In this document: in pieces, positions 44,320-54,093 of the stretch | How the letters are laid out: each line of letters begins with the position of its first letter | How positions within the stretch are numbered: position 1 is the stretch's first letter | Assembly (NCBI GenBank): GCA_002719315.1 | Contig: PBHD01000001.1 | Location: forward strand, 212,292 to 276,291 | Source of the DNA: Flavobacteriaceae bacterium | GTDB lineage: Bacteria; Bacteroidota; Bacteroidia; Flavobacteriales; Flavobacteriaceae | Length of the DNA stretch: 64,000 nucleotides | Direction of reading: 5' to 3' | Program-made: the position numbers and the translations under genes | Notes under the pieces: generated by a model | The model's input: only the letters and a program-made list of their open reading frames with translations | Databases searched by the model: none | Told to the model about the DNA's origin: nothing

Positions 44320-45345
44320 TTAAAATTTAATTTTTTTAATTGTTGACAAAAAATAATTATGATGATTATCAGTATAATCTCTATGAGTCACAATTCTTAA
44401 CTTATTATTACCAAGAGAGATTATAAAAATATTATTTTCTTTCATTTTGTTTATAAAATAATTTTGATCAATTTCTTCAATTAAAGAAAATATAATAATA
44501 TTAGTTGAAACTGGTTCAACCTTCTTTATGAAATTTAACTTTTCAAGAACATTTCCAATTTCTTTAGCTTTTATATGATCTTTTTTTAAATCTTCAATTT
44601 GATTTTCAATTGCAAAAATTGCTGCAGAGGCTAAATATCCACTCTGTCTCATTCCACCTCCTAAAATTTTTCTAATTCTTAAAGCTTTATTGATTTTTTC
44701 CTCATTTCCTACTAAAATTGATCCTACTGGACACCCTAGTCCTTTTGAAAAACAAAGTGAAATAGTATCAAAAATATCTCCATAATCATTTGTTTTTAGA
44801 TCTGTTTCCACTAAAGCATTCCATAACCTTGCACCATCCAAATGAAGCATTATATTATGTTTATCACATAAAGTTTTAATTTTTGTTATTTCATTAAAAT
44901 CATATATTGATCCTCCCCCCTTATTAGTTGTATTTTCTAAACAAACTAAAGTGGTCTTCGGACTATGATAAAAATCAGGTTTATTAATATTTTTTTCTAT
45001 TTGTTCAGAAGATATTCTGCCTCGATCTCCTCTAATTAACTTACATGATACACCTGAATTAAAACTTGCACCACCTCCTTCATAATTATAAATATGTGAA
45101 AAATGATCACATATTAACTCATCTCCAGGTTCAGTGTTAATTTTAATTGCAACCTGATTTGTCATTGTTCCTGAAGGAAAAAATAAAGCAGAAGATTTAT
45201 TAAACTTTTTAGCGATTATTTCTTCTAATTTATTAACTGAAGGATCCTCTTTAAAAACATCATCTCCAACTTGAGCATTTAGCATTGCATCAAGCATTCC
45301 TTTTGATGGTTTTGTTACAGTATCGCTTATTAAATTAACTTTCAT
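44320..45345 (-). CDS. low-specificity L-threonine aldolase
   Basis: PLP enzyme of 341 residues that cleaves threonine or allo-threonine to glycine and acetaldehyde. It begins MKVNLISDTVTKPSKGMLDA and shows DDVFKEDPSVNKLEEI, LFFPSGTMTNQVAI, LHLDGARLWNA and the PLP-lysine segment CFSKGLGCPVGS. I chose ATG 45345; a longer frame from 45450 would run 104 nt inside the metalloprotease gene and add 35 residues without family support. It is read one nt after the metalloprotease stop and 4 nt before the S9 peptidase gene. Confidence 0.93.
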   Translation of the reverse strand: MKVNLISDTVTKPSKGMLDAMLNAQVGDDVFKEDPSVNKLEEIIAKKFNKSSALFFPSGTMTNQVAIKINTEPGDELICDHFSHIYNYEGGGASFNSGVSCKLIRGDRGRISSEQIEKNINKPDFYHSPKTTLVCLENTTNKGGGSIYDFNEITKIKTLCDKHNIMLHLDGARLWNALVETDLKTNDYGDIFDTISLCFSKGLGCPVGSILVGNEEKINKALRIRKILGGGMRQSGYLASAAIFAIENQIEDLKKDHIKAKEIGNVLEKLNFIKKVEPVSTNIIIFSLIEEIDQNYFINKMKENNIFIISLGNNKLRIVTHRDYTDNHHNYFLSTIKKIKF

Positions 45346-45346
45346 A

Positions 45347-47755
45347 TTAATAATCACAAGAAAAATTTCCAATTGGAGATCCGTCAGGCATTCTGTTACT
45401 AGGATTTGGTTTAAAGTAACTAGGGTTGTTAAAATATTTTTGAATCTCATTACGATAATAGTTACTATATACTGAATCTTCTTTATCAGCTAAAAAATTA
45501 TCTAAAGATTCAAGTTTTGAAAAAATTATTGCTTTTATTTCTGGATAAGCTTTTGGATTTTGACCTAGACTAAAAATATTTTTCAAAATGTTGTGTTTTA
45601 CCACTTCATTAATTTGTCTATTATGATTATCACTATATCTTTTTTTAAAACTTACAGCAAAAAGACTTTCTAAAACTTCTTCAAAAGACAACTGGCCAAC
45701 TTCAAATCCTGACTGCTGAATCAATCTAGATACTCTTTCAGGGTTCAATAAAAGTTCCAATAAATTATCTGATAAAGTATTTGCTGAACCAATAAAATCA
45801 AATACTACTCCTGTTTGTGTTAAAAAATTTTCACGAGTAATTTTTGATCCAAATGCTTTAGGAAAAAGTATTTTTCTTAAATTATTTGGAAATTTTAATT
45901 TTTCAGGTGTAAGTAATTGAATAAAATTATTTAAAGCCTCTCTTTGTTTAACTTTATCAATTGTTTTAATCTCGTATTTTATATTTCCTTTTACAGCATA
46001 ATCATAATCAAATCCAGCAATTAGCTTGACAACAGCCTCTGATTGATATCTATGCAATAAATATATTGGAACAATAATGTCTTGCAGGTTTGAATACGGT
46101 TCTCCTTTTTTTAAATGATCTAAAGAAATATTTTGCAGGGCTATATCTCTTACTTTCATTATTTTTTTCAACTCAATTATAGCATCTTCTCCATTATCCC
46201 ATAAATGAGCTAAAGGATGAGAACTTCCTTTTGGTCTTGAATCTTTATCACTAATAAAACGGAGATTATTTTTGTATGCATTTTCTAAAATCTTATTTAA
46301 CTCTATATTTTCATCTTCTGATTCATCAAATTCCGAATATGAGTAGGCAACACTAACTTTGTCCCATTCTCCAATTCCTGAAGAATATGCATTTTTAATG
46401 TCAATTTTATTGTTCTTTATATTTATAATTGGATGAGGATAATCCATTACAGATGAATTTTTATTAGAACTAGCTAAAAAATTATGAGAAAATCCTAAAG
46501 TATGACCAATTTCATGAGCTGACAATTGTTTTATTCTTGAAAGGGCCATATCTAATGCAATCTTTTCTTTGTTACCTGTCGATTTATACGGAGCCTCTAA
46601 TAAACCAATTGCAATCATAAAATCCTGCCTAATTCTCAAGCTTCCAAGGCTGACATGGCCTTTTATAATCTCTCCAGTTCTAGGATCAACCACAGATGAA
46701 CCATAACTCCATCCTCTTGTTGATCTATGAACCCACTGTATTACATTATATCTTATATCTAATGGATCTACATTTTTTGGTAAAATTTTTATTTTAAATG
46801 CGTTTTTAAAACCTATTTTTTCAAAAGCTTCATTCCACCATTCACCTCCTTCAATTAATGCAGATCTAACTGGTTCAGGCACTCCATTATCCAAATAATA
46901 AATTATAGGTTTTAAGGGTTCACTTAAAGTTAAGTTTTTATCTTTTTTAATTAATCTATGTCTTAAGATATATTGCTTTAATGTTTTTTCAGTGACTGGT
47001 GATGCATAGTCAAAAAAACTTATTGAATTAGCTCCAGATCTGGGGTCAAAGATTCTAGGTGAATATTTATTATCAGGTAATGCTATAAAAGAGTGATGCT
47101 GAAAAACAGTTAAATTGTTTGAAGATGGTGTAACCGACTTTATAAAATTTCCTTCAGCATTTCCAACAAAAGTTAATAATACATCAAATTCAATATTTTT
47201 TTCAAAAGCTTTAGTTCGATCCAAATTTATGGATGACATAGATTTATCAATAATATATTCTCCTTGATTTCTATCAACTAATCTTTGTGTTATTCCATGT
47301 CTGTCTTTCAATAAAAAAGGGGTTATATCAATTTTATATGAACCGTTTTTATAATCAATTATTTTAAAACCGTGTAAAACAGACTTAGCAAAAGCCTCAT
47401 TAACTGATTTTTTTTCTAACGGATTATTTGTTTCTGCAATATATTTTAAATTCGGTTCTATTAACAAAAGTTTATTTCCTGTTTTTTTAAAAAAAACTAT
47501 TTTTCTTACACCTAATTGACCTCTATCAAGGCCTATATCATTACTTCCTATTCCTTGACTTAAAGCGCTTACATACAAAAATTGTTTATTCAAAGAATTT
47601 ACCTCCAAATAAATTCTGTCTTTATTTTCAGAATATGAAAAATTAAAAAAACCTTTAAAATTAATTAAGTTATTATTGCTTTCTTTTATTTTATTTTGAG
47701 CAAACGATAAATTAATAATAAATAAAAAGATAGAAAAATTTATAAATTTTATCAT
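45347..47755 (-). CDS. exported zinc metalloprotease of the DUF4953/DUF5117 (metzincin) family
   Basis: Secreted peptidase of 802 residues with a Sec signal (residues 1-19, ending SFAQ). The zinc site is complete: HEIGHTLGFSH, with H414, E415, H418 and H424, followed by the Met-turn candidate SVMDYPHP. The N-terminal half carries the DUF5117-type block (SALSQGIGSNDIGLDRGQLG) and the region before the zinc site holds RSTRGWSYGSSVVDPRTGEI. The domain order is that of a large family of Bacteroidota outer-envelope proteases. Substrates are unknown. It leads the minus-strand run and faces prfB across 70 nt. Confidence 0.9.
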   Translation of the reverse strand: MIKFINFSIFLFIINLSFAQNKIKESNNNLINFKGFFNFSYSENKDRIYLEVNSLNKQFLYVSALSQGIGSNDIGLDRGQLGVRKIVFFKKTGNKLLLIEPNLKYIAETNNPLEKKSVNEAFAKSVLHGFKIIDYKNGSYKIDITPFLLKDRHGITQRLVDRNQGEYIIDKSMSSINLDRTKAFEKNIEFDVLLTFVGNAEGNFIKSVTPSSNNLTVFQHHSFIALPDNKYSPRIFDPRSGANSISFFDYASPVTEKTLKQYILRHRLIKKDKNLTLSEPLKPIIYYLDNGVPEPVRSALIEGGEWWNEAFEKIGFKNAFKIKILPKNVDPLDIRYNVIQWVHRSTRGWSYGSSVVDPRTGEIIKGHVSLGSLRIRQDFMIAIGLLEAPYKSTGNKEKIALDMALSRIKQLSAHEIGHTLGFSHNFLASSNKNSSVMDYPHPIINIKNNKIDIKNAYSSGIGEWDKVSVAYSYSEFDESEDENIELNKILENAYKNNLRFISDKDSRPKGSSHPLAHLWDNGEDAIIELKKIMKVRDIALQNISLDHLKKGEPYSNLQDIIVPIYLLHRYQSEAVVKLIAGFDYDYAVKGNIKYEIKTIDKVKQREALNNFIQLLTPEKLKFPNNLRKILFPKAFGSKITRENFLTQTGVVFDFIGSANTLSDNLLELLLNPERVSRLIQQSGFEVGQLSFEEVLESLFAVSFKKRYSDNHNRQINEVVKHNILKNIFSLGQNPKAYPEIKAIIFSKLESLDNFLADKEDSVYSNYYRNEIQKYFNNPSYFKPNPSNRMPDGSPIGNFSCDY

Positions 47756-47812
47756 AAAATCTTTTTAAAGTTCCTTCAATATTAAAGAAAAAAATATATA
47801 TATTCAATTAAC

Positions 47813-47820
47813 TATATTTG
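47813..47820 (+). promoter_or_regulatory. -7 element TATATTTG, five nt before the prfB ATG
   Basis: Exact consensus ending five nt before ATG 47826. By the ffs ruler the mRNA would carry at most a one-base leader. Confidence 0.5.
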
Positions 47821-47825
47821 AAAAA

Positions 47826-48915
47826 ATGATTTCAACAGATAATTATAAAAATTTAATTGATCGCCATGGTGCGTTAAGGAGGTATCTTTGACATAGATTC
47901 AAAAATTATTGAACTAAAAAATAAAGAAGAAATAACATCTGATCCATTATTTTGGAATGATAAAAAAAATGCTGAAAAAAACCTCAAAGCTATAAGTTAC
48001 TTAAAACAATGGATTGATCAATTTAATGAAATTACTTCTAAACTTGAAGATCTAGAAGTTTTATTTGAATTTCAAAAAAATGGAGAATTAGAATATTCAG
48101 AATTAGAAGAAAGTTATAATACAGCATTAGAATTAATTGAGTCATTAGAATATAGAAATATGTTGTCTAATGAGGGTGATGATCTGTTTGCTGTGCTTCA
48201 AATAACTTCTGGAGCCGGAGGTACCGAAAGTTGTGATTGGTCTGAAATGCTAATGAGAATGTATATTATGTGGGCAGAAAAAAAAGGATTTAAAATAAAA
48301 GAGCTAAATAATCAACCGGGCGACGTAGCTGGGATTAAAACGGTAACATTACAAATTGATGGGGCATATGCTTTTGGATGGTTAAAAGGAGAAAATGGTG
48401 TGCACAGACTTGTTCGTATTTCTCCTTTTGATAGTAATGCCAAAAGACATACTTCTTTTGCTTCTGTATATGTATATCCATTAGTAGATGAAGATATTGA
48501 AATTGAAATTTTATCTTCTGACATTACATGGGAGACTATGAGGTCAAGTGGCGCTGGTGGGCAGAGTGTTAATAAAATAGAAACAGCAGTAAGATTAAAA
48601 CATAAACCTTCAGGTATCGTTATAGAAAATTCTGAAACTAGATCTCAACTAGAAAATAAAAATAAAGCTCTACAGCTTCTAAAATCACAACTTTATGAAA
48701 TTGAATTGCAAAAAAAAATGAAAGAAAGAGATAAAATAGAAGACTCTAAAATGAAAATTGAATGGGGATCTCAAATTAGAAACTATGTTATGCATCCATA
48801 CAAGCTTGTCAAAGATGTAAGAACCCAAAAAGAAATAAAGGATGTTGAAAGTATAATGAATGGAAACATAGATCCTTTTTTAAAATCATATTTAATGATG
48901 AAAGGTAATAATTAA
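47826..48915 (+). CDS. prfB: peptide chain release factor 2, programmed +1 frameshift
   Basis: Release factor reading UGA and UAA. The first 21 codons from ATG 47826 end in L-R-R-Y-L and then an in-frame TGA at 47889-47891. A +1 shift at CTT-T continues with GAC at 47890, giving DIDSKIIELK, and the rest is open to 48915; the total is about 362 residues, as expected. The UGA-specific motif SPF is at 48421-48429 and the peptidyl-transferase GGQ (AGGQSVN) is near 48556. The split is therefore not a broken gene. An ATG at 48160 inside the second part would drop the N-terminal domain and is not the start. HAD follows after 9 nt. Confidence 0.95.
47877..47892 (+). promoter_or_regulatory. prfB autoregulatory +1 recoding site
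   Basis: The sequence AGGAGGTATCTTTGAC combines an SD-like AGGAGG, the slippery CTT, the UGA stop and the downstream C, with exactly the E. coli spacing. When RF2 is scarce the ribosome slips by +1 on CTTT and makes RF2; when RF2 is plentiful it stops. Confidence 0.93.
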
Positions 48916-48924
48916 ATTTATAAA

Positions 48925-49530
48925 ATGATAAAGAATATAATTTTTGATCTAGGAGGAGTATTGATTGACTGGAACCCAGAATACGTATATTTAGATGTTT
49001 TTAAAGGAAATAAAAAAAAGATGAATTGGTTTTTTAAGACTATTTGTACTGAGGAATGGAATTTAAATCAAGATGCAGGATATCCATTAGAAAAAGCAAC
49101 TAACGATTTGATAAAATTACACCCAAATTATAAAAGTTATATTGAGATGTATTACGGAAGATGGGAAGACATGTTAGGTGGTGAAATTAAAAAAAGTGTG
49201 TGGATTCTTAAAAAATTGATTTTAAAATTTAAAGTTTATGCCCTCACTAATTGGAGTGCAGAAACTTTTCCAGTTGCTCTAAATAGATTTAAATTTTTAG
49301 AATCATTTAATGATATAATTGTTTCTGGAAAAGAAAAATTAATTAAACCTGATCCAAAAATATTTGAGTTAGCAATTATTAGATTTAAAATAAAACCAAG
49401 TGAAACACTATTTATTGATGATAACTTAAATAATATAATTTCTGCAAATAATATGAACTTTATTACTCATCATTTTAAGAATCCTGAACAATTACTTATT
49501 GATTTAAACAGAAAAGGAATTAAATTCTAA
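48925..49530 (+). CDS. HAD-superfamily phosphatase (HAD-IA)
   Basis: Soluble phosphatase of 201 residues. The nucleophile motif is IIFDLGGVLIDWNPEYV with the first aspartate at FD; VYALTNWSAETFP holds the serine/threonine motif II, and KPDPKIFELAI then LFIDDNLNNIISA give the lysine and acidic motifs III/IV. It looks like YihX-type sugar-1-phosphatases, but the substrate is open. It follows prfB and overlaps the converging dnaB stop by 4 nt. Confidence 0.85.
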   Translation: MIKNIIFDLGGVLIDWNPEYVYLDVFKGNKKKMNWFFKTICTEEWNLNQDAGYPLEKATNDLIKLHPNYKSYIEMYYGRWEDMLGGEIKKSVWILKKLILKFKVYALTNWSAETFPVALNRFKFLESFNDIIVSGKEKLIKPDPKIFELAIIRFKIKPSETLFIDDNLNNIISANNMNFITHHFKNPEQLLIDLNRKGIKF

Positions 49531-51038
49531 AAAGGAGGATTGTTTTCGTCTATGTTTTGAATATTACTATCCATATCTTTATTTTTGTATTTACCACTAT
49601 TGATACTTGAATCATATTTTAAAGAAGTCTCATTAAAATTATTTAAATCCTCAAACTTACCAAGACTAGAAATAAACTTTAATCTAATTGAATCTAAAGC
49701 TCCATTTCTGTGTTTTGAAACAATAAATTCAGCTTGGCCTTCAGCTGAGGACCTTTCATCATCATCCCATTCATCCATTCCATAGTACTCTGGTCTATAA
49801 ATAAATGATACAATATCGGCATCTTGTTCTATAGCTCCTGACTCTCTCAAATCTGAAAGCATTGGTCTTTTAGTTCCTCCTCTAGTTTCAACGGCTCTAG
49901 ATAATTGAGATAAAGCAATTACGGGAATATCTAGTTCTTTAGCAAGGGCTTTAAGGTTTCTTGATATTGTTGAAATTTCCTGTTCTCTATTTCCAGTCTT
50001 ATTGTTTGATCCTATTGTCATTAGCTGTAAATAATCAACTATAATCAATTTTATTTTGTGCTGAGATGATAATCTTCTTGCTTTAGCTCTCAAATCAAAT
50101 ATTGAAAGAGAAGGGGTATCGTCAATAAATAATGGAGCTTTTTCTAAAAAACCAACTTTTGAATTTAATTGTTGCCATTCATAATCTTTTAATTTTCCAG
50201 TTCTAAGTTTTTCTGATGACAATCCTGTTTCTGAAGAAATTAATCTAGTAATTAATTGTAAGGAAGACATCTCAAGAGAGAAAAAAGCAACAGGTATATT
50301 TTTTATAACTGAAATATTTCTTGCCATAGACAAAGTTAAAGCAGTTTTTCCCATACCTGGTCTTGAAGCAATTATAATTAAGTCACTAGGTTGCCAACCA
50401 GAAGTTAATTTATCTAATTTTTGAAAACCTGTACTAACTCCACTTAATCCATCTTTTTTTGAAATTTCTTCAATTCTTTTTTTAGCCTTAATAACTAAAT
50501 TTTGTGCAGATAAAGATGGATTTTTTATATTACCCTGAGTAACATCATAAAGTTTTGATTCAGCTTCATCTAATAAATCAAAAACATCAGTTGATTCTTT
50601 GTATGAACTTTCAATAATTTCATTTGAAATTTTAATTAGACTTCTTTGAATAAATTTCTGTAAAATAATTCTTGCATGAAACTCAATATGAGCTGAAGAA
50701 GAAACTTTTTGGGATAATTGAACTAAATAAAATTCTCCTCCAATAGAGTCCAGTTTTCCGTTTTTTCTCAAAGAAGCGGATACGGTCAATAAATCAATAG
50801 GTTCTGAAGATTTAAATAACTCAAATATAGATTCAAAAATATATTGATGAGAAGTTTTATAAAAAGCTTCAGGCTGCAAAATATCAATAACTTCATCAAC
50901 TCCTTTTTTGTCTATTAACATAGCCCCTAAAACGGCTTCCTCTAGATCTAATGCTTGAGGTGGAATCTTTCCTTGACTCAAATTAATAATATTAGAATCT
51001 CTTTTTTGATGAATATTTAAAGGTTCCTTATCTTCCAT
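49527..51038 (-). CDS. dnaB: replicative DNA helicase
   Basis: Hexameric 5'-3' helicase at the replication fork. The N-terminal domain (PPQALDLEEAVLGAMLIDKK) is followed by a linker and the RecA-like core: IIASRPGMGKTALTLSMARN near residues 221-240, FFSLEMSSLQL, IIVDYLQLMT, ALSQLSRAVETRGGTKRPM and the FIVSKHRNGA arginine-finger region. The length is 503 residues and no intein is present. The 115-nt gap to accA is AT-rich and shows no promoter consensus beyond a one-mismatch TAATTTAG close to the start. Confidence 0.96.
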   Translation of the reverse strand: MEDKEPLNIHQKRDSNIINLSQGKIPPQALDLEEAVLGAMLIDKKGVDEVIDILQPEAFYKTSHQYIFESIFELFKSSEPIDLLTVSASLRKNGKLDSIGGEFYLVQLSQKVSSSAHIEFHARIILQKFIQRSLIKISNEIIESSYKESTDVFDLLDEAESKLYDVTQGNIKNPSLSAQNLVIKAKKRIEEISKKDGLSGVSTGFQKLDKLTSGWQPSDLIIIASRPGMGKTALTLSMARNISVIKNIPVAFFSLEMSSLQLITRLISSETGLSSEKLRTGKLKDYEWQQLNSKVGFLEKAPLFIDDTPSLSIFDLRAKARRLSSQHKIKLIIVDYLQLMTIGSNNKTGNREQEISTISRNLKALAKELDIPVIALSQLSRAVETRGGTKRPMLSDLRESGAIEQDADIVSFIYRPEYYGMDEWDDDERSSAEGQAEFIVSKHRNGALDSIRLKFISSLGKFEDLNNFNETSLKYDSSINSGKYKNKDMDSNIQNIDENNPPF

Positions 51039-51153
51039 TTAGCTAAATTAAAATGTTTAAAACAGAATGTGTTAAAAAAACGAAAACCTTATTACATAAA
51101 TATGAAAAATTGAATGTTTATAAAAAAAAATAAATGTTAATAAGTATTAAAAA

Positions 51154-52107
51154 CTACTCTAAAAAACTACCCATAGAAATAAACTTGTTTCTTCTTCTAT
51201 TGATTAACTTTTCATAAGAAAACTTTTTAGTTTCTTGAAAAGCCATAATGATTTCATTTTTAACATCTTTGAAAATTTTATCTCTATCAAAATGAGCACC
51301 TCCAAGAGGCTCTTTTATTATTTTATCAATTAATTTGGCTTTCAACATATCTTTTGCAGTCAACTTTAAAACTTCAGCAGCTTTTTCCTTATGCTCCCAA
51401 CTTCTCCATAGTATTGAAGAGCATGATTCGGGAGAAATTACAGAATACCATGTGTTTTCTAGCATAAATATATTATCACCTACTCCAATTCCTAATGCTC
51501 CACCAGAAGCACCTTCTCCTATTATAATAACAGTAATTGGAACCTTAATGGATGACATTTCAAAAATGTTTCTAGCAATTGCCTCACCTTGACCTCTTTC
51601 CTCTGCTTCAATTCCTGGAAAAGCACCAGGAGTATCAATCAAGCTAACAATTGGTATATTGAACTTTTCTGCAGATTTCATTAATCTTAAAGCTTTTCTG
51701 TAACCCTCTGGATTTGACATACCAAAATTTCTAAATTGTCTGGTTTTTGTATTGTAACCCTTTTGAGTTCCAATAAACATAAACGACTGATCATCTATTT
51801 TCCCAAGACCCCCAATCATTGCTTTATCATCTCCAAAATTTCTGTCACCATGTAATTCTAAAAAAGAATCTCCACAAATAGCTTTTATATAATCTAAAGT
51901 ATAAGGTCTAGAAGGATGTCTAGATAACTGAACTCTTTGCCATGCAGTTAAATTACTATAAATTTTCTTTTTAATATAAACCAGTTTTTTGTTTATTGAT
52001 TTATATGTTTCAGAAACATCAACTTCACTTTCACTTGCAATTTTTTTAAAATTTTCAAGCTGATCATTTAACTCTTTAATAGGCAATTCAAAATCTAAAT
52101 ATTCCAT
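51154..52107 (-). CDS. accA: acetyl-CoA carboxylase carboxyltransferase alpha subunit
   Basis: Alpha half of the carboxyltransferase that makes malonyl-CoA for fatty acid synthesis. The 317-residue protein shows [73 protein letters not shown] and the oxyanion block [19 protein letters not shown] start at ATG 52107 matches the family. The partner accD is not in the window. It lies 47 nt from the EamA gene on the same strand. Confidence 0.95.
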   Translation of the reverse strand: MEYLDFELPIKELNDQLENFKKIASESEVDVSETYKSINKKLVYIKKKIYSNLTAWQRVQLSRHPSRPYTLDYIKAICGDSFLELHGDRNFGDDKAMIGGLGKIDDQSFMFIGTQKGYNTKTRQFRNFGMSNPEGYRKALRLMKSAEKFNIPIVSLIDTPGAFPGIEAEERGQGEAIARNIFEMSSIKVPITVIIIGEGASGGALGIGVGDNIFMLENTWYSVISPESCSSILWRSWEHKEKAAEVLKLTAKDMLKAKLIDKIIKEPLGGAHFDRDKIFKDVKNEIIMAFQETKKFSYEKLINRRRNKFISMGSFLE

Positions 52108-52154
52108 ATATAAAATTGTAATTTATAAAAAATACTTTTTAAAAATATGAGATT

Positions 52155-53033
52155 TTATTTTTTTTTGAATTTAAAAAAACCATTTATAATTACTGCAATT
52201 AATATTATAATAAATCCAATATAAAAATTAATTGACAAATACTCACTTTCACCAAAAATTATTAGAGAGATAAAAATAGCATAAACGGGTTCCATGTTTA
52301 TTATCATCATAATTGTGAAAGGTTTTAAATACTTAATTAAATCTACAGATTTTGTAAAAGCATAAGAAGTACATGCAATCGCCAATATTAATAATAACAT
52401 AAAATCTTGGCTACTTATTTCTTTTAACGAAAAAGATTTATCAATAAACAAATAATAACATAAAAATGAAAATAAAAACCCTATAAACAATTCATAAAAA
52501 GAAATTGTAAGAGATGAATTATTTACAATAATTCTGCTGTTTAATATTGTAAAAACAGAAATTAGAATTGCAGAAATTAAGGCAACTATTAACCCATCAA
52601 TAAATTTTATTTCTGCATTAAAGATAATTGAAACGCCAAATAAAGATAAAATTCCCAAAATTAATTCGTAGAATAAAAATTTTTTCTTAAAAAACAAAGG
52701 CTCAATAAGTGATGTCAAAAATGCTGCAGAAGACATCATAGAAACTGTTATAGAAACATTAGAGATCTTAATAGCATAAAAAAAAGTTATCCAGTGAAGC
52801 GCAATTATCAGCCCGCAAATAAAAACTTTTTTTATTAAAGCTTTTTTTAATATTATTTTTTTTTTATCGTAAAAAAAAATAAATAAAGCTAAAAACAAGA
52901 CTGCAATTCCCATTCTAAATATTGTTAATTTAATTGCAGATATAGAAATTAATGCTCCCAAAACTGAAGTGAAGCCAAAAAGAAAAACAATAAAGTGAAG
53001 TTGTAATATGTTTTTTGCTCTATTGTCTTGCAT
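52155..53033 (-). CDS. EamA/DMT-family transporter
   Basis: Inner-membrane carrier of the drug/metabolite transporter superfamily with 292 residues and ten hydrophobic segments in two repeated EamA halves (boundary near residue 145). The halves contain ALHWITFFYAIKISNVSITV and YAFTKSVDLIKYLKPFTIMM, the usual end-of-helix Pro-rich motif. The substrate cannot be told; amino acids or metabolites are typical. It overlaps the permease gene by 14 nt and probably belongs to the tgt run. Confidence 0.85.
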   Translation of the reverse strand: MQDNRAKNILQLHFIVFLFGFTSVLGALISISAIKLTIFRMGIAVLFLALFIFFYDKKKIILKKALIKKVFICGLIIALHWITFFYAIKISNVSITVSMMSSAAFLTSLIEPLFFKKKFLFYELILGILSLFGVSIIFNAEIKFIDGLIVALISAILISVFTILNSRIIVNNSSLTISFYELFIGFLFSFLCYYLFIDKSFSLKEISSQDFMLLLILAIACTSYAFTKSVDLIKYLKPFTIMMIINMEPVYAIFISLIIFGESEYLSINFYIGFIIILIAVIINGFFKFKKK

Positions 53034-54093
53034 ATTTCAATAAAAAATATCCTAAAAACCCAAAAATTATCAATGGAAGCCAAGCAGCTAAAAAGGGAGA
53101 GAAAGTTGATTTAGCTACTAATACACCAAAAATTTTATCAAAAAAAACAAAAATAAAACCAAGAGAAATTCCAAAAGCAAGATTAAAACCCATACCTCCC
53201 CTTCTTTTAAAAGATGAAACAGAAACAGCTATAATTGTTAAAATAAAAACAGAAAAAGGTGTGCTCCATCTCTTATGTCTAACCAAAAGATGTTCATTTA
53301 TAAGATTTGATCCTCTAACTTTTTCATCACTAATAAACTTGTTTAAATCAAAAAATGTTAAAGTTTCAGCTAAATAAGTAACTGGAGCTAAATCATCAAT
53401 AGAAAAATCTAAAAGAGTATCTTTTCTAGATAGTTTTTCATAAATCTCTTTATCTGAAATAAAGGTTCTTTTAGAATAATTTGAGAGTCTAAACAAACTG
53501 TCTCTTTCAATCCATCTAATAGTTTTAGCTTTAATTTTAAATTTCAATTTATTACCTTCAAAATGTTCAAGAGTAAAATTGTTGGCTCTTTTTCTTCTTG
53601 GATCATAATTACTTACATAAATAAATTCATTTTCATTAATTTGTTGAAAAACATTTGATGTGTTTCTTTCTTTTTTCTTGTTTATATACTTGTATCTAAA
53701 TTCATTATAACCAAGATTAGATTTTGGAATTATAAATGACCCTGCAATAAATGAAAAAACAAAAATTATACTTGACGAAATTAAATATGGTTTTAAAAAA
53801 CGAGAAAAAGATATTCCAGATCCCAAAATAGCAATAATCTCTGTATTACTTGCTAGTTTTGAGGTAAACCATATAACTGAAAGAAAAAGGAAAACAGGAT
53901 AAAGAATATTTGCAAAGTGCCATGTAAAATCAAGATAATAATTTATTATTTCATTAAAAGGAACTTCTTTTTCTCGAAACTTGTCTATTTTTTCTGCAAT
54001 ATCAACCATTACTCCTATAGGTATAAATAATAATAACATTACAAAAAATGTTGTCAAGTATTTTTTTATAATATATCTATCAATAATTTTCAT
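53020..54093 (-). CDS. LptF/LptG-family lipopolysaccharide export permease
   Basis: Inner-membrane subunit of the LPS extractor (LptB2FG). The 357-residue protein has three membrane segments at each end (IIDRYIIKKYLTTFFVMLLL at the start and SVFILTIIAVSVSSFKRRGG, then SLGFIFVFFDKIFGVLV near the end) around a periplasmic beta-rich domain of ~190 residues. It is shaped like LptG rather than LptF by length but the two cannot be safely separated. It overlaps tgt by 4 nt and the EamA gene by 14 nt, so tgt-lptG-EamA is one translation-coupled run. Confidence 0.85.
   Translation of the reverse strand: MKIIDRYIIKKYLTTFFVMLLLFIPIGVMVDIAEKIDKFREKEVPFNEIINYYLDFTWHFANILYPVFLFLSVIWFTSKLASNTEIIAILGSGISFSRFLKPYLISSSIIFVFSFIAGSFIIPKSNLGYNEFRYKYINKKKERNTSNVFQQINENEFIYVSNYDPRRKRANNFTLEHFEGNKLKFKIKAKTIRWIERDSLFRLSNYSKRTFISDKEIYEKLSRKDTLLDFSIDDLAPVTYLAETLTFFDLNKFISDEKVRGSNLINEHLLVRHKRWSTPFSVFILTIIAVSVSSFKRRGGMGFNLAFGISLGFIFVFFDKIFGVLVAKSTFSPFLAAWLPLIIFGFLGYFLLKYARQ

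Noticed and set aside
45346-45450. A longer N-terminus for threonine aldolase starting at 45450
   Set aside because: The extra 35 residues lie inside the metalloprotease gene and the family begins at MKVNLISDTV.
48160-48915. A separate release-factor gene starting at ATG 48160, or prfB as a frameshifted pseudogene
   Set aside because: The upstream 47826-47888 frame plus +1 shift at a perfect recoding site gives a full-length RF2; the domain with SPF and GGQ is intact.
51039-51153. A small RNA or gene in the dnaB-accA gap
   Set aside because: The 115 nt hold no stem with a T-run, no -7 consensus beyond a one-mismatch site and no coding frame.
53015-53377. A 120-codon plus-strand open frame opposite the LPS permease gene
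   Set aside because: It is antisense to a clear family member, very lysine-rich and has no conserved pattern.
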